Shown: positions 38,575-49,891, counted from the stretch's first letter. The stretch is DNA of 64,000 bases from Arcanobacterium bovis (GCF_004331995.1 NZ_SJDT01000001.1:62001-126000), one strand, 5' to 3'. Made by a program: numbers and translations. Notes: a model not told the origin generated them from the sequence alone.

Positions 38575-40500
38575 TTATGCGCGCGCAGCCCGCTTGCGAC
38601 GTGCAGCTTCGCGCAGACGATCTGTTGTATTCAAGATTACCTTGCGAATACGCACAGTTTCAGGGGTAACTTCGATACATTCGTCCTCAGCAGCAAATTC
38701 TATCGATTCTTCGAGAGTGAGCTGACGGCTCGCTTGGAGTGTTTCAAATACATCGGCAGTGGACGAACGCATATTGGTCATTTCTTTAGCTTTGACGACG
38801 TTCACTTCCATATCCTCGTTGCGCGGATTTTCGCCAACAACTTGGCCTTCGTATGTTTCATCACCTGGTGTAACAAAGAATGTGCCACGATCTTCAAGGC
38901 GTTGCAGGGAGAACGCAGTGATCTGTCCTGCACGGTCTGAAACGAGCGATCCCGTGGTGCGAGATTCAATATCTCCTGCCCACGGCTGATAGCCCTCGGA
39001 GATCGACGCCGCGATACCGGTGCCGCGCGTCTGGGTGAGGAATTGCGTGCGGAATCCGATCATGCCGCGAGAGGGCAACAAAAACTCCATCCGTACCCAG
39101 CCGGTACCGTGGTTAGACATAGTCGTCATTTGACCTTTTCGCGCCGCCATGAGCTGCGTAACTGCGCCGAGGTACTCCTCGGGTACGTCGATTGTGGCGC
39201 GCTCCCACGGCTCAAAAACTTTGCCGTCAATAATCTTCTTGACCACTTGCGGCTTACCAACCGTGAGTTCAAAGCCCTCACGACGCATAGTTTCCACTAA
39301 AATCGCGAGCGCTAATTCGCCGCGATCTTGGACTTCCCAAGCGTCCGGGCGGTCGGTAGGTAGCACGCGGATAGACACGTTTCCAACCAGTTCTTGTGTC
39401 AAACGATCGCGCACTTGACGTGCAGTAAGCTTATGGCCTTTCACTTTGCCAGCTAGTGGCGACGTGTTGATGCCGATGGTCATGGAAATCGCTGGGTCGT
39501 CAACATGAATGGGCGGCATCGGAAGCGGATTTTCCAGATCAACGAGAGTTTGCCCAATGGTAATATTTGGGATTCCAGCAATTGCCACAATATCGCCTGG
39601 ACCAGCAGTTTCAGCAGGCTTGCGCTCGAGACCATCAGTTCGCAACAATTCCGTCACGTGCACGCGTTCAAGCTTCGACTCAGGGCCGTCCATCAAGCCT
39701 ACCCACGAGTTCTTCTTCAGCTCGCCCGAGTAGACGCGCACGAGCGCCAAGCGGCCTAGGAATGGTGAGGCATCGAGGTTAGTCACCTGCGCGACGAGCG
39801 GTGCGGCGTCGTCGTACGTAGGTGCAGGAATATATTCCAAGATAGCTCGGAACAGCGGTTCCAGATTTGGATTCGCAGGCAAATCGCCGTCGGCAGGTTG
39901 CTCCGTATCGGCATGTCCAGCCTTTGCAGCAGCATAAATAGTTGGGATTTCGAGAATCCGATCGAGGTCAAGACCGTCTACGTCCTCAATATCGGCAGCA
40001 AGGTTCAAAAGCAGGTCTTGAGTTTCGGAAACTACCTCATCAATGCGGGCGTCGGGGCGATCTACTTTGTTGATCACTGGGATCACCGGCAGATTAGCTT
40101 CCAAGGCTTTGCGCAAGACGAAACGAGTTTGCGGAAGCGGGCCTTCCGAAGCATCGACAAGTAGCACCACGCCGTCCACCATCGACAGGCCGCGTTCCAC
40201 TTCGCCCGAAAAATCCGCGTGGCCAGGAGTGTCGATCACGTTAATGACCACGCCCTCCGGTGCACCAAATTCGGCAGCTGACGGGCCAGTGTAAGTAATA
40301 GCCGTGTTCTTAGCCAAGATGGTGATGCCTTTTTCGCGCTCCAAATCACCGGAATCCATAACGCGCTCGCCGGTTTTCTCCACCGTTGCACGCTGGTCAA
40401 AAGCACCGCCCTGCCAGAGCATGGCGTCCACCAAGGTGGTCTTTCCGTGGTCAACGTGGGCTACGATGGCAACATTTCGCAGGCTGTTGCGTACGGTCAT
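38575..40500 (-). CDS. typA: Ribosome-associated GTPase TypA/BipA
   Basis: 641 aa from ATG 40500; the longer frame to 40614 is not TypA-like. GTPase motifs: [10 protein letters not shown] (G1), GITI(LAKN) switch region, [12 protein letters not shown] (G3), NKVDRPDA (G4). EF-G-like domains III and V and the TypA-specific C-terminal domain follow ([16 protein letters not shown], basic tail). It binds the ribosome and supports growth under stress. Length matches the family. Confidence 0.96.
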   Translation of the reverse strand: MTVRNSLRNVAIVAHVDHGKTTLVDAMLWQGGAFDQRATVEKTGERVMDSGDLEREKGITILAKNTAITYTGPSAAEFGAPEGVVINVIDTPGHADFSGEVERGLSMVDGVVLLVDASEGPLPQTRFVLRKALEANLPVIPVINKVDRPDARIDEVVSETQDLLLNLAADIEDVDGLDLDRILEIPTIYAAAKAGHADTEQPADGDLPANPNLEPLFRAILEYIPAPTYDDAAPLVAQVTNLDASPFLGRLALVRVYSGELKKNSWVGLMDGPESKLERVHVTELLRTDGLERKPAETAGPGDIVAIAGIPNITIGQTLVDLENPLPMPPIHVDDPAISMTIGINTSPLAGKVKGHKLTARQVRDRLTQELVGNVSIRVLPTDRPDAWEVQDRGELALAILVETMRREGFELTVGKPQVVKKIIDGKVFEPWERATIDVPEEYLGAVTQLMAARKGQMTTMSNHGTGWVRMEFLLPSRGMIGFRTQFLTQTRGTGIAASISEGYQPWAGDIESRTTGSLVSDRAGQITAFSLQRLEDRGTFFVTPGDETYEGQVVGENPRNEDMEVNVVKAKEMTNMRSSTADVFETLQASRQLTLEESIEFAAEDECIEVTPETVRIRKVILNTTDRLREAARRKRAARA

Positions 40501-40786
40501 ATGTGTATTCTCATTTCTTTGATACTTGCGCGTCAGTACCGCGTCAGTGCTTCGGTGGGTCTGAACTAGCGCCAATCGCATATAAATCGACACAAGCTGG
40601 GCAGACCAGGGCACTTAATACAAAATCTCGAAAACGTTGCGCGAAAGTGCCAGCGTGGAAATCCTACGCTGTTTCGCACGCACACAACTATACGAATCCC
40701 CGAAGTGCGAGCGAAAGAACACTACCCGCGGAGAAAAACAGGCCCCAAATTTCACCCCGAGCCACGAAATTTGTAAGAATCAAACC

Positions 40787-41437
40787 ATGACCTATGTTTT
40801 GCGTGGAAAAGGCACCCAGCTCTATGGCTATGCGCTACTTGCACTAGCTGTGATTATTACTGGCGGTTCTGCCGCCCACGGCGGCTGGGGCGAAGCACTC
40901 TATGCGCTACCAGTCTCGGCGTGTGTGGCAAGTCTAGCCTGGCTCGCCTACGGCAATCCCCGCACTGAGGTCGGCACGCAAGGGCTGCGAATCGTCAATC
41001 TGATGCGCATCTTCGACGTGCCGTGGGCAGACCTCGACTACGTAGAAAACCGCTGGGGTCTTGTTGTTCGAACGAAGTCCAGGCGGCCAATTTCTGCGTG
41101 GTCTATCCCCTCGCGAGCTGGAGTTTTCGAAAACTCGGTACGCGAAGCGAAACAGGTGGAACAGGATGTCACCTGGGATCACGACGACGGCGCCCGCGTT
41201 CCGTTGATCGTATCGGTGCGTCGCGCCGTCCTTATTATCGAAAACCGTCATCTCGCTCTCAAAGCTGAGAAGAAACATAACGGTGCCCGCTCGAACCTTA
41301 CGAACAAGACGGCATTTGATACCGCTAATACCGTGCCAGGCGATGGGACGCTCACAACGACTCGTTTCAACGTCCTTCCCTTGGCGGCACTAGCTGGATC
41401 ACTAGCGCTCACCGCAGGATTGTGGCTATCGCTATAG
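40787..41437 (+). CDS. PH-domain (bPH) membrane protein
   Basis: 216 aa from ATG 40787; the frame is open further upstream but without similarity. Two N-terminal helices (about 12-50), a cytoplasmic beta-rich core with RIVNLMRIFDVPWADLDYVE typical of bacterial PH-like domains, and a final helix (LPLAALAGSLALTAGLWL). Function unknown. It is convergent with the ABC exporter genes. Confidence 0.72.
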   Translation: MTYVLRGKGTQLYGYALLALAVIITGGSAAHGGWGEALYALPVSACVASLAWLAYGNPRTEVGTQGLRIVNLMRIFDVPWADLDYVENRWGLVVRTKSRRPISAWSIPSRAGVFENSVREAKQVEQDVTWDHDDGARVPLIVSVRRAVLIIENRHLALKAEKKHNGARSNLTNKTAFDTANTVPGDGTLTTTRFNVLPLAALAGSLALTAGLWLSL

Positions 41438-41462
41438 CCTTCTGTAACCTTGCTCTTCTGGA

Positions 41463-41480
41463 AGTGTCACTTGAGACACT
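41463..41480. terminator. Weak hairpin between convergent genes
   Basis: AGTGTC (41463-41468) and GACACT (41475-41480) form a six-pair stem between the PH-domain gene and the exporter. No T-tract. It is far shorter than the hairpins at other convergent borders. Confidence 0.25.
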
Positions 41481-41484
41481 GCGA

Positions 41485-43215
41485 TTAGTCCTGCTGCCAG
41501 GTCTCCCAAAGCGAAGCGTACTCTTTGCCTTGCGAAACTAGCTCCTCATGGGTTCCCAACTCGGCAATCTCGCCGTCGATGAGCACCGCAACCCGATCGG
41601 CGTCGTAAGCAGTGTAAAGCCGGTGCGCAATCGAGATAACTGTGCGCCCTTCTAGCACGCGCGCCAAGGCACGTTCAGTGCTACGAGCTGCGGTGGGATC
41701 GAGCAAGGAGGTAGCTTCGTCGAGCACCAGCACTTGTGGATCGAGCAGCACGATTCTCGCCAGTGCTAACTGTTGCGCTTGATCTGGCGGCAGTTCGAGA
41801 GCACCGGAGCCGACTTTCGTGTCCAAACCGTCTGCAAGTGTATCGATCCACTGCGCGTTGACGGCTTCCAGCGCACGCCGCAAATCGGCATCAGTTGCAT
41901 GCGGAGCGGCTAACTGCAGATTATCTCGGATCGTGCCTACGAAGATGTGGTTTTCCTGTGTAACTAGAGCAACTGTTTGATGGAGAATACGCTCTGGCAG
42001 GCGTGTTACTTCAACCCCACCGATCTGTATCTCTCCGCTGAGCGGCGGATTGATGCCCGCGATAAGACGTCCAAGAGTGGATTTGCCCGATCCAGAAGGA
42101 CCCACAATCGTAAGCCGTTCACCAGGATTGATATCCAAAGTGATATTTTTGAGCACCGGATGCCCCTGTAAATAGGAGAAATCCACGTTACGCACGCGCA
42201 CGCCGTCGTCACTCGGTATATCGTCGCCGCTGATACGATCATTGGCGATCTCCGCAACCCCGAAAATACGGGCAAAAGCCACCCAAGCGAACTGAACTTC
42301 GTCGGTCCAGTAAGAGAGCTCCTCAATTGGCCAGCGCAACTGCTGCACATACAGGGTAACCGTAACTACCGCGCCAGCTGTGGTGAGTCCTAGCCCTACC
42401 AGCCAGCTTCCCCACAACACCGTGATGAGAATCGGAGAAATCAGCACAATCGCGGTTTGTACGCCGAAAATTGCACGCATCCACGCGGTATAGCGCTCGT
42501 TAATCCACATTTCGCGCAAAATTGTGCCAGTGCGGCGAATCCGCTGCTCACGCATATTCAGGGAGTCGACTGTGGAAGAATGCTCTACAGTTTCAGCGAT
42601 ATCGCCATTGAACTCGGCGATGAGCGCAGAAGTAGCGAGGTAGGCAGCAATGGAGCGCCGCAGATACTTCCGCAGTACAAAGAACATCGGGATAAACGCA
42701 AAAAGCACCACAAATCCCACCTGAATATCGGTGAAAACTGCCGCCCCAATCGTCGTGCCAATAGTCAAACTCAGCACCGCAATTCGCGAGATTCCTTGGC
42801 GAATCACAAACTCGACGCGATCAATGTCCGAGGTCGTGCGGCCGAGCAGATCTCCGGTACCGGCGGCTTCCACCACCGACAACGGAAGATGAGTAACTGC
42901 ACTCACGAGATTCGTACGCAGCTCATGGAAAATTTTCTGTCCCAAGACACGCGCACGATAATCAGCGAACCACGACGTCACAGCCTGCACGAGCACCGCG
43001 ATAATCAACATATAGATATTTCGGCGCACGAGCGAAAACGGCGCTCCCTGTGCCACATGATCTATCGTGGACCCGATGATCCACGGCGTCACGATTGCTG
43101 CACAGGCCACCACAATTTGCAGTCCAAGTGTAAGGGCAAACTCCCCTTTGAACTGCATGATTAAGGCTGAAATTTCTCGAATAATCGTCTTATTTGATGC
43201 AACAGGTAGTTTCAT
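41485..43215 (-). CDS. ABC exporter half-transporter, subunit B (catalytic Walker site)
   Basis: 576 aa. ATG 43215 has AGGAG seven bases before it and lies one base after the partner's stop. N-terminal six-helix exporter TMD (about 15-310), then an NBD. Walker A is canonical (IVGPSGSGKST), Walker B canonical (VLVLDEATSLLD), H-loop present (SIAHRLY). The signature LSGGQ is replaced by LPPDQ (ALELPPDQAQQLALAR). Together with its partner this gives one competent and one dead composite ATP site. Substrate unknown; drug, lipid or peptide export is possible. Confidence 0.92.
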   Translation of the reverse strand: MKLPVASNKTIIREISALIMQFKGEFALTLGLQIVVACAAIVTPWIIGSTIDHVAQGAPFSLVRRNIYMLIIAVLVQAVTSWFADYRARVLGQKIFHELRTNLVSAVTHLPLSVVEAAGTGDLLGRTTSDIDRVEFVIRQGISRIAVLSLTIGTTIGAAVFTDIQVGFVVLFAFIPMFFVLRKYLRRSIAAYLATSALIAEFNGDIAETVEHSSTVDSLNMREQRIRRTGTILREMWINERYTAWMRAIFGVQTAIVLISPILITVLWGSWLVGLGLTTAGAVVTVTLYVQQLRWPIEELSYWTDEVQFAWVAFARIFGVAEIANDRISGDDIPSDDGVRVRNVDFSYLQGHPVLKNITLDINPGERLTIVGPSGSGKSTLGRLIAGINPPLSGEIQIGGVEVTRLPERILHQTVALVTQENHIFVGTIRDNLQLAAPHATDADLRRALEAVNAQWIDTLADGLDTKVGSGALELPPDQAQQLALARIVLLDPQVLVLDEATSLLDPTAARSTERALARVLEGRTVISIAHRLYTAYDADRVAVLIDGEIAELGTHEELVSQGKEYASLWETWQQD

Positions 43216-43216
43216 T

Positions 43217-45241
43217 TCAGTTCTCCTCGCCCGCAGCGGTTTCGTTGGCGGCCCCAGTTGCGTTAGTTGCCCCGGTTTCCTCGCCTGCAGCGGCAACGTT
43301 GCCGGCAGCAGCCTCGTCGCCGGCAGCGCGGTGCACCACTTGGTAGTAGTGCTCATTCTTCAAAAGTTCTTCGTGAGTTCCCGTTGCCTCTACCTGCCCA
43401 TTTGCGCCTAAGAACACCACTCGATCGGCGTGGTTCAAAAGAATAGGCAAAGCACTTACCACCACTGTGGTCTGCTCGAGGCGCTGCGCTTGCAAACGTT
43501 GCGCAATGCGCGCTTCCGTATGCGAATCGACGGCAGACGTAGGCTCTACCAGCACTAGAATTGGTGCATTGCTGAGCACAGCTCGCGCCAAGGCAAGTCT
43601 CTGCCGCTGCCCACCCGAAAGATTCCGGCCGCGCTCAGTGATATGCGCGTCTAGTGCTTCATCCGACTCGATAATATCGAGGGCATCAGCCACAAACAGT
43701 GCGCTGCGCATCGTCTCACCACTAGGCATGCTGAGGTTTATCGAATGCTCACGTTGCGCTATTCCAGTACCATCGCCAGTATCCGCCATCTGCACCGCTA
43801 TCGGACGTGGCACGAGGTCATCGGCGTGCGCTCCAGCGAGATTAGACCGTATTCTGCCTTGGAAGAGCTGCGCAATCGCCTGCGACAGCACAATATTTTG
43901 CCGCACAGTGCTCAGCGCTATAGTCCGCAGATCGATCAGGCTTTCGTCGTCGCCCGTCGAAACTGGCACGACGGCGTAGGCGAGCTGTTCGTCGTCCACT
44001 CGCGCAAGCCGCTCAGCAACCTGCGCTGCAGTATTCGGATCGACGCCAACAAGCACGGTGAACTCCCCACCGTGTATGCGCGTGCCCGATTCAGGATCTG
44101 CTAATCCAATTTCAGCCCAGTTAATTGCGGTATCAGCTCCTGGAATGCACTGTGCGTCGGACGTGAGAGGCTCAATTTTGAGGAGTTTTCCCATGCGTTC
44201 AGCAGCCACACGCGCATCTGGCACTGCGTGGAAAAGTTGCGTTGCCATCGTGACGGGCGCGCCCAAGAACGCCATATACCCAAAGAACGACACCAGCTCA
44301 CCGCGGCTAAGCTCACCTTGGTAAATGAACCACAGCCCAATACTCACCACCACCGCAGTGTAAATAGCAGGAATTGCGGTGCTCAGAGCGCCAAGCACTG
44401 ATTGTACGAGCGCGGCATGGATGCCTGCCTCCCGAAGCGCCACGGATTGCTGCTGGTAGCGAGCGTTGTATTCGTCCTCGCCTCCCATTCCGCGCAAAAC
44501 GCGGAGGCCGACGACGGCGTCGGTGCTGAGCGTCGTGAGCTTACCTCGTTCTTCTCGCTGCTCATTGAGGCGATTTTGCAAGGGGCGCATAAGGGCGCTC
44601 ATACCAACTAAAAGTAGTGGCAAACCGATACCAACGAGGAGCCCGAGCGGCACAGATGCGCGAATCATCAGAAAAACAACCACGCCAAAGGCGGTAAATG
44701 ATGCGATTGCTCCTGAGATTGCACCTAAAAATCGACCGATTTTTCGGGAGTCGCCTTCGGTGGCAGATACAATTTCCCCAGAGGAAAACTGTTGCCGACC
44801 GCCGCCCCGAATACCGGTATAGCGCTGTACTTGCACATAGGACGCACCAATCGTTCCCCGAAAATACAGCATGGCCACGATAGCTTCTTCAACTCCTGCA
44901 CATGCTCGCATCGCGATAATGCCAACAGTGAGTAGCGCACCTGGAAGAATGGCCCACGTTAGACCCTGTTCCAGACCCGAATCGAGCAAGATTCCGACTG
45001 CCCATGGAGTCAATGCACTGCCCAAGAAGAGTGCTAAAGATCCGAAAGTAGCGAAGATAAGAGTGCCACGATTTCCACGAGCCACAGAGCGCAGCACATG
45101 ATCTGGGTCGATATCGCCAAATCCTTGAAATTGGGCGAATGCAGGCCACTTTTTGGGCATGGGCCCCACTTCAAAAACGCGGCGATTAACGCGAGTTGCG
45201 GACGTGTGTGAAGAATTTGAGAAAAGACGTTTAATACCCAT
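43217..45241 (-). CDS. ABC exporter half-transporter, subunit A (degenerate NBD)
   Basis: 674 aa. Exporter TMD (about 50-340) followed by an unusual NBD. The Walker A loop is lost (FTVLVGVDPNTAAQVAERL instead of GxxGxGKST). Walker B reads ILVLVEPTSAVD with the Asp replaced by Val, and the H-loop His is absent (VVVSALPIL). The LSGGQRQR signature is intact. The segment between Walker A and the signature is lengthened, and the last 36 residues form an Ala/Gly/Glu-rich repetitive tail. It forms a heterodimer with the next gene (inferred from one-base spacing and complementary motif loss). Confidence 0.92.
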   Translation of the reverse strand: MGIKRLFSNSSHTSATRVNRRVFEVGPMPKKWPAFAQFQGFGDIDPDHVLRSVARGNRGTLIFATFGSLALFLGSALTPWAVGILLDSGLEQGLTWAILPGALLTVGIIAMRACAGVEEAIVAMLYFRGTIGASYVQVQRYTGIRGGGRQQFSSGEIVSATEGDSRKIGRFLGAISGAIASFTAFGVVVFLMIRASVPLGLLVGIGLPLLLVGMSALMRPLQNRLNEQREERGKLTTLSTDAVVGLRVLRGMGGEDEYNARYQQQSVALREAGIHAALVQSVLGALSTAIPAIYTAVVVSIGLWFIYQGELSRGELVSFFGYMAFLGAPVTMATQLFHAVPDARVAAERMGKLLKIEPLTSDAQCIPGADTAINWAEIGLADPESGTRIHGGEFTVLVGVDPNTAAQVAERLARVDDEQLAYAVVPVSTGDDESLIDLRTIALSTVRQNIVLSQAIAQLFQGRIRSNLAGAHADDLVPRPIAVQMADTGDGTGIAQREHSINLSMPSGETMRSALFVADALDIIESDEALDAHITERGRNLSGGQRQRLALARAVLSNAPILVLVEPTSAVDSHTEARIAQRLQAQRLEQTTVVVSALPILLNHADRVVFLGANGQVEATGTHEELLKNEHYYQVVHRAAGDEAAAGNVAAAGEETGATNATGAANETAAGEEN

Positions 45242-45813
45242 GATTACCTAGCTATATACGTGTGACGTGCAATTTCTAAGATTGGTGCTAACTGAGAGAA
45301 TCAATGATAGCGAGATAACTGCTCCGAAAAATCAGCAATGCCTTAGCGAACTATCGTATGCGTATGGGATTCACTTATGTACTCATACACTGTTATATGA
45401 GCTGCTTATACGTGAGTCACAAAGATTCATGATCAGCGCGGCGCACCAATGCGTGGTTGGAAATACTGACTAAGCATGCGCTTAACCCCAACATCAACCG
45501 AGCCTATTCAGGCTCTTCAGGAAAATAGCTGAGAAATCATAGTGCTATTGTATCAGCATTTTGACCATTTCTCAAATATTCAACAAGGACACATGCCTGA
45601 GAGATACTCCTTCTATCCAAAACGTGTGTCAATACGGCAACATCTGAATATATATCGAGATGTTGCCTAAAACGCCCCATCATTTCCACATGCCTACCCT
45701 CCCTGCGATGCCAAAAGATGTGGGTGGCAGCGTTGCCGCTGCCACCCACATAATGAGCTATCTTCCACGTCAGTTATTGCCGTTGCCCGGCATAACCGAC
45801 CCAAAAAGTCAGA
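45242..45813. other. 572-base intergenic region
   Basis: It lies between the exporter start (45241, -) and the end of oppA (45814, -). Short open frames occur (for example 45267-45473) but lack ribosome sites and protein-like composition. Apart from the hairpin at 45718-45751 no structure was recognised. The exporter promoter should be here. Confidence 0.5.
45718..45751 (-). terminator. Rho-independent-type terminator of oppA
   Basis: Arms 45718-45732 and 45737-45751 form a 15-pair perfect stem (core GTGGGTGGCAGCG) with loop TTGC. On the minus strand it is followed by CTTTTGG, a short T-run. It lies about 62 bases after the oppA stop. Confidence 0.75.
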
Positions 45814-47523
45814 TTACTTGGTGTAACCGATGTTTTCTGGAAGGAAGGTCTCGAATGCCGTTGCACCATAGTTTGCAAGGTTCTTTGGAACTGCAGTCAG
45901 AGTTGCACGGTAGTAGATCGGGATGGTCATTACGTTATCCCAGATGATCTTATCTACTTCGTTGGTCAGTTCGATGCGCTTCTCTGGATCAGTTTCCGAA
46001 GCAACCTTCGTGATGTACTCAGCGATCTTTGGATCGTTCAAACCGGAGTAGTTCATCTTCGAGTTTGGACCGTAGATCTGGCCAATGTTAGCCATTGGGT
46101 ATGGGGTACCCTGCCAGGTGAATGCAACGGTTTCAAATTCGCCCTTGCCGATCTTGGTGAAGAATTCCTTCGAGGTGGTGTCCTCGAAATCAACCTTCAC
46201 GCCGATTTCCTTCATTTGGCTTTGCAGCGAAGCGCCTTCGTTAGCCGAGGTTGGGGTTTCTGGCAGACGGAGGTACTTGAAGCCCAGTGGCTTGCCGTCC
46301 TTCTCGTAGTACTTGGTGGTTTCGTTGAACTTGTAACCAAGGTCTTCGATTTCCTTCTTTGCTGCCTCTGGATCATACTTCACCGAGTTATCCTTGTAAC
46401 CCTTCTGGTTTGGCATAAAGAAGTGGTTGCCCAGCTTCATATCCATCTTTGCGCTTGGAAGACCAGCAAGATCGGAAGCGATGATATCGTCAGTATTAAT
46501 ACCCTTTTGGATTGCTTGACGCATCTTCTTATCAGCGAGAACGCCCGTCTTGGTATTCACGGTGAAGTGACGCCACTGCACGGAAGCCGACATCTTAATG
46601 TCGCCATCTTGACGTCCCTTTGCAAGACCGTAGGTTTCAGCGTCGACAATCATGTCCACGACGTCGAGCTCTTTATTAGCAAAAGCGGTTGCCTGTGCGC
46701 CAACTTCCATTGCCGAGAAAGTAACGGTGTCGAGAAGCGGAGCTTCACCCCACCAGTTCTCGTTCTTAGCCAAAGTGATAACGCCCTTGGCATTATCAAC
46801 CGATGCAACCTTGAACGGACCAGTGTAGAAATTGTTGATCTTGGAAAGATCAGTCCAGCCCTTGTTAAAGGTTACAGCGTCCTTCATGCCTTCAGCAGGG
46901 TAAACGCCGGAGAGGTTAGCTGACCAGTCTGGGTACTTCTTGCTGTACTTGACAACAACTTCAAACTGATCCTTGCCCTTTTCGATGCTGGAGATTTCCT
47001 TCCAACCATCGGTAGAACCACAGAGGAACTGTGCATCTGGGTTAGCTTTTTCAGGATCAACGGCTTCGTCGTTACATGCATCCCAAGTAGCCACGTAATC
47101 GGTGTAATCGATTGCGCGACCCGAGTTCCACTTAGCCTTTGGATTTAGCTTAAGGGTAACGGTCTGCTTAACTGCACCGTCTTCTTTATCGTCGAACTTG
47201 TAGGACTCTACATAGTTCTTGTTCTCTTTAAACGTTCCATCTTCGGCATAAATCCAGTTTCCAACGCCAATGAAAGTGTTGAGGCGCGAAACATCGCCGG
47301 TGGTTCCATCGAACTGCATGTAGTTGTAGTTCGTTGGCATCGAGGAAATCGCGAGGCGGAGATTGCCGCCCTTTGCGAGCTTATCGCGGTCTACGCGGTT
47401 AACATCAGTACCGGGGAGCGACTTCGAGTCTGCTCCACCCTTGCCAGAATCTGCGCTTGAGCACGCTCCCAAGACGAGAGCTGCTGAAGCCAACAGTGCG
47501 AAACTTGCTTTCTTCAATCGCAT
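45814..47523 (-). CDS. oppA: Oligopeptide ABC transporter substrate-binding lipoprotein (SBP family 5)
   Basis: 569 aa. Lipoprotein signal peptide: MRLKKASFALLASAALVL then the lipobox LGAC with Cys at about 21. Mature domain features: LRLAISSMPTNYNYMQFDG, LNPKAKWNSGRAIDYTDYVA, TKTGVLADKKMRQAIQKGIN, all typical of family 5 peptide binders. GGAGG lies just upstream of the ATG. It is the last gene of the importer cluster but is separated from oppDF by a terminator, so it probably has its own promoter and is made in excess over the permease. Peptide specificity is inferred from the family. Confidence 0.92.
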   Translation of the reverse strand: MRLKKASFALLASAALVLGACSSADSGKGGADSKSLPGTDVNRVDRDKLAKGGNLRLAISSMPTNYNYMQFDGTTGDVSRLNTFIGVGNWIYAEDGTFKENKNYVESYKFDDKEDGAVKQTVTLKLNPKAKWNSGRAIDYTDYVATWDACNDEAVDPEKANPDAQFLCGSTDGWKEISSIEKGKDQFEVVVKYSKKYPDWSANLSGVYPAEGMKDAVTFNKGWTDLSKINNFYTGPFKVASVDNAKGVITLAKNENWWGEAPLLDTVTFSAMEVGAQATAFANKELDVVDMIVDAETYGLAKGRQDGDIKMSASVQWRHFTVNTKTGVLADKKMRQAIQKGINTDDIIASDLAGLPSAKMDMKLGNHFFMPNQKGYKDNSVKYDPEAAKKEIEDLGYKFNETTKYYEKDGKPLGFKYLRLPETPTSANEGASLQSQMKEIGVKVDFEDTTSKEFFTKIGKGEFETVAFTWQGTPYPMANIGQIYGPNSKMNYSGLNDPKIAEYITKVASETDPEKRIELTNEVDKIIWDNVMTIPIYYRATLTAVPKNLANYGATAFETFLPENIGYTK

Positions 47524-47667
47524 ATGAGTCCTCCTTCAGGACGAGTGGCTCCACAATTAACAACAAGGAAACCAAACTTATCCATTAGATTAATGAAATT
47601 TCTCTTTCCATGCACACCCAATAATCGAGCGTTACCATTTCGTTACTATTTGTTCAAGAGAAAATGA

Positions 47668-47702
47668 AGGCTGGGAGTGAGATCGAAACTCACTCCCAGC
47701 CT
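47668..47702 (-). terminator. Terminator after the opp ATPase gene
   Basis: AGGCTGGGAGTGAG (47668-47681) pairs exactly with 47689-47702, 14 pairs, loop ATCGAAA. On the minus strand TCATTTTCT follows. It separates oppDF from oppA. Confidence 0.75.
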
Positions 47703-47761
47703 ACGAAACTCACCGCCGTCGTCCGCCCTAAAATGGCGATAACCAGCGAAAAGCCTTCTCT

Positions 47762-49891
47762 TTAGAAAAGATTCAACGGGCGCGGATAGTAACAAGCCGC
47801 TTGATGATCCTCAGCCACTTGCGTGTAATCCGGATGTGCACCCGCACAAACCTTCTTTTCCGCCTCGCCTAAAATCTCATATACTGGGCAGCGCGTTACG
47901 AAGCGGCACCCCGCCGGTGGATCTGCTGGCGACGGAAGATCACCCTTGAGAATCACGCGATTACGCGAGCGCTCTTTTTCGGGATCCGGAATCGGAATAG
48001 CGGAGAGCAAAGCCTGCGTATACGGATGCTGTGGCTGCTCAAAAACCGAATCAACGTCGCCGATTTCCACGATCTTGCCGAGGTACATCACCGCAACACG
48101 GTCGGCAATATGGCGTACCACTGAAAGATCATGTGCCACAAACAGGTAGGAAAGCCCCAGCTGTGAGCGCAAATCGTCGAGCAAGTTAATCACGCCCGCC
48201 TGGATTGATACGTCAAGCGCCGACACAGGTTCGTCGAGTACCAAAAGGCTCGGTTCGAGCGCAAGAGCACGAGCGATACCGATTCGCTGACGCTGACCGC
48301 CCGAGAAGTTGCGCGGGTAGCGGTTCACATGGGAAGCCTCCAAGCCCACCAGCTTCATTAGCTCCGCCACGCGCTTTTCAATATCCGCCTTTGAATAGCC
48401 GTTATACTTCAGCGGCTCAGCAATAATATCGAAAATCGGCATACGCGGATCGAGTGAAGCCATGGGATCTTGGAATACCACCTGCAAATCCTTGCGGATT
48501 CGCTTGCGGTCAGCACGGCTCATATCCTTGGTATCTTCACCAAGCACCACGATCTTGCCATCTTGTGGCTTGATGAGATCGAGCGCCTGCACGAGCGTCG
48601 TCGTCTTTCCTGAACCGGACTCGCCCACGAGACCAAGCGTCTCACCTTGGCGAATATCGAAGGAGACGCCGTCTACAGCGTGCACGGTTCCCACGCGGCG
48701 CTTGAAAACTGCACCCTTCATCAGCGGGAAGTACTTCTTCAAATTCTCAACCCGCAACACTTCCTTACGCTCAGCGCGCGGAATCTCAGACAATGCCGGA
48801 GCAACCGCAGCAGGAAGCGGGTAAATATCAGTGTACTTGCGCGATTCATGGCGAATTTCGGCTGCCCGCACACATGCAACATTGTGTGGGTATGTGTCGT
48901 AGCTGTTCTTCACCTCGCGCAACTCAGGTTCGCCGTTCATGCACTCTTTGCGAGCCACCGGGCAACGGGGAGCAAACGGGCAGCCAGTAGGCTCAAAAAG
49001 CATTGACGGCGGGTTACCTTCCACCGCAGCGAGCTGGAACTCTTTGCGAGCGTCAAGGCGTGGCAACGATCCAAGCAGGCCAATCGTATAAGGCATGGCA
49101 GAGTGGTAGAAAATTTCGTCCACGTGGCCACTTTCCACCACACGACCCGCGTACATCACCATTACTTTGTCCGCGAGACCAGCAACTACGCCCAAATCGT
49201 GCGTAATCATGATGACGGCGGCGCCAGTTTCTTTTTGTGCCTTACGGAGCACATCCAAGATTTGCGCCTGGATCGTAACGTCCAATGCGGTGGTTGGCTC
49301 GTCGGCGATGATGAGGTCAGGGTTATTGGCGATTGCCATGGCAATCATCGCGCGCTGACGCATACCGCCGGAGAATTCGTGTGGGAATGCCTTCACGCGG
49401 ATCTCTGGATTCGGAATACCCACGATCTCTAGTAGCTCAATTGCGCGCTTGCGGGCATCCTCATCGGAAAGATTCTGGTGGATCTGGAGCGCCTCCACGA
49501 TTTGATCGCCAATTGTGTACACCGGCGTCAATGCGGATAGCGGATCTTGAAAGACCATGCCAACCGTCTTGCCACGCACTTTCGATAGATAAGCGTCAGA
49601 GCGCCCAAGCATCTCTTGCCCGTGTAGTTTAACGGAACCTTCAAGCTTCGCACTTGAATCCAGCAGACCCATAATTGCAAGCGAAGTAACAGACTTTCCC
49701 GAACCTGATTCACCTACCACGCCGAGCACTTCACCGGAGTTAACCGTGAAATTTACGCCACGAACTGCGTGTACGATGCCGTCTTCCGAAGGGAAACGAA
49801 CGTGGAGATCAGTAACCTCAACGACTGGCACACCTGGCTGCGCCGTTGGCAGATCACCCGATTCAAAAACAGGAGTATTTTTCTTGCTCAT
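47762..49891 (-). CDS. oppDF: Oligopeptide ABC transporter ATPase, fused OppD-OppF
   Basis: 709 aa with two complete NBDs. N-terminal [53 protein letters not shown], then the OppD-type Cys-containing segment [15 protein letters not shown]-terminal [53 protein letters not shown], with [11 protein letters not shown]. Both ATP sites look active. It overlaps the oppC stop by four bases and powers peptide uptake. Confidence 0.95.
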   Translation of the reverse strand: MSKKNTPVFESGDLPTAQPGVPVVEVTDLHVRFPSEDGIVHAVRGVNFTVNSGEVLGVVGESGSGKSVTSLAIMGLLDSSAKLEGSVKLHGQEMLGRSDAYLSKVRGKTVGMVFQDPLSALTPVYTIGDQIVEALQIHQNLSDEDARKRAIELLEIVGIPNPEIRVKAFPHEFSGGMRQRAMIAMAIANNPDLIIADEPTTALDVTIQAQILDVLRKAQKETGAAVIMITHDLGVVAGLADKVMVMYAGRVVESGHVDEIFYHSAMPYTIGLLGSLPRLDARKEFQLAAVEGNPPSMLFEPTGCPFAPRCPVARKECMNGEPELREVKNSYDTYPHNVACVRAAEIRHESRKYTDIYPLPAAVAPALSEIPRAERKEVLRVENLKKYFPLMKGAVFKRRVGTVHAVDGVSFDIRQGETLGLVGESGSGKTTTLVQALDLIKPQDGKIVVLGEDTKDMSRADRKRIRKDLQVVFQDPMASLDPRMPIFDIIAEPLKYNGYSKADIEKRVAELMKLVGLEASHVNRYPRNFSGGQRQRIGIARALALEPSLLVLDEPVSALDVSIQAGVINLLDDLRSQLGLSYLFVAHDLSVVRHIADRVAVMYLGKIVEIGDVDSVFEQPQHPYTQALLSAIPIPDPEKERSRNRVILKGDLPSPADPPAGCRFVTRCPVYEILGEAEKKVCAGAHPDYTQVAEDHQAACYYPRPLNLF

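Noticed and set aside
42457-43164. 235-codon plus-strand frame opposite the ABC exporter
   Set aside because: Antisense to a conserved transmembrane domain; the His/Arg/Asn-rich translation is typical of a shadow frame.
45267-45749. Small open frames in the exporter-oppA spacer
   Set aside because: No ribosome site, no codon bias and no recognisable protein; left as intergenic.
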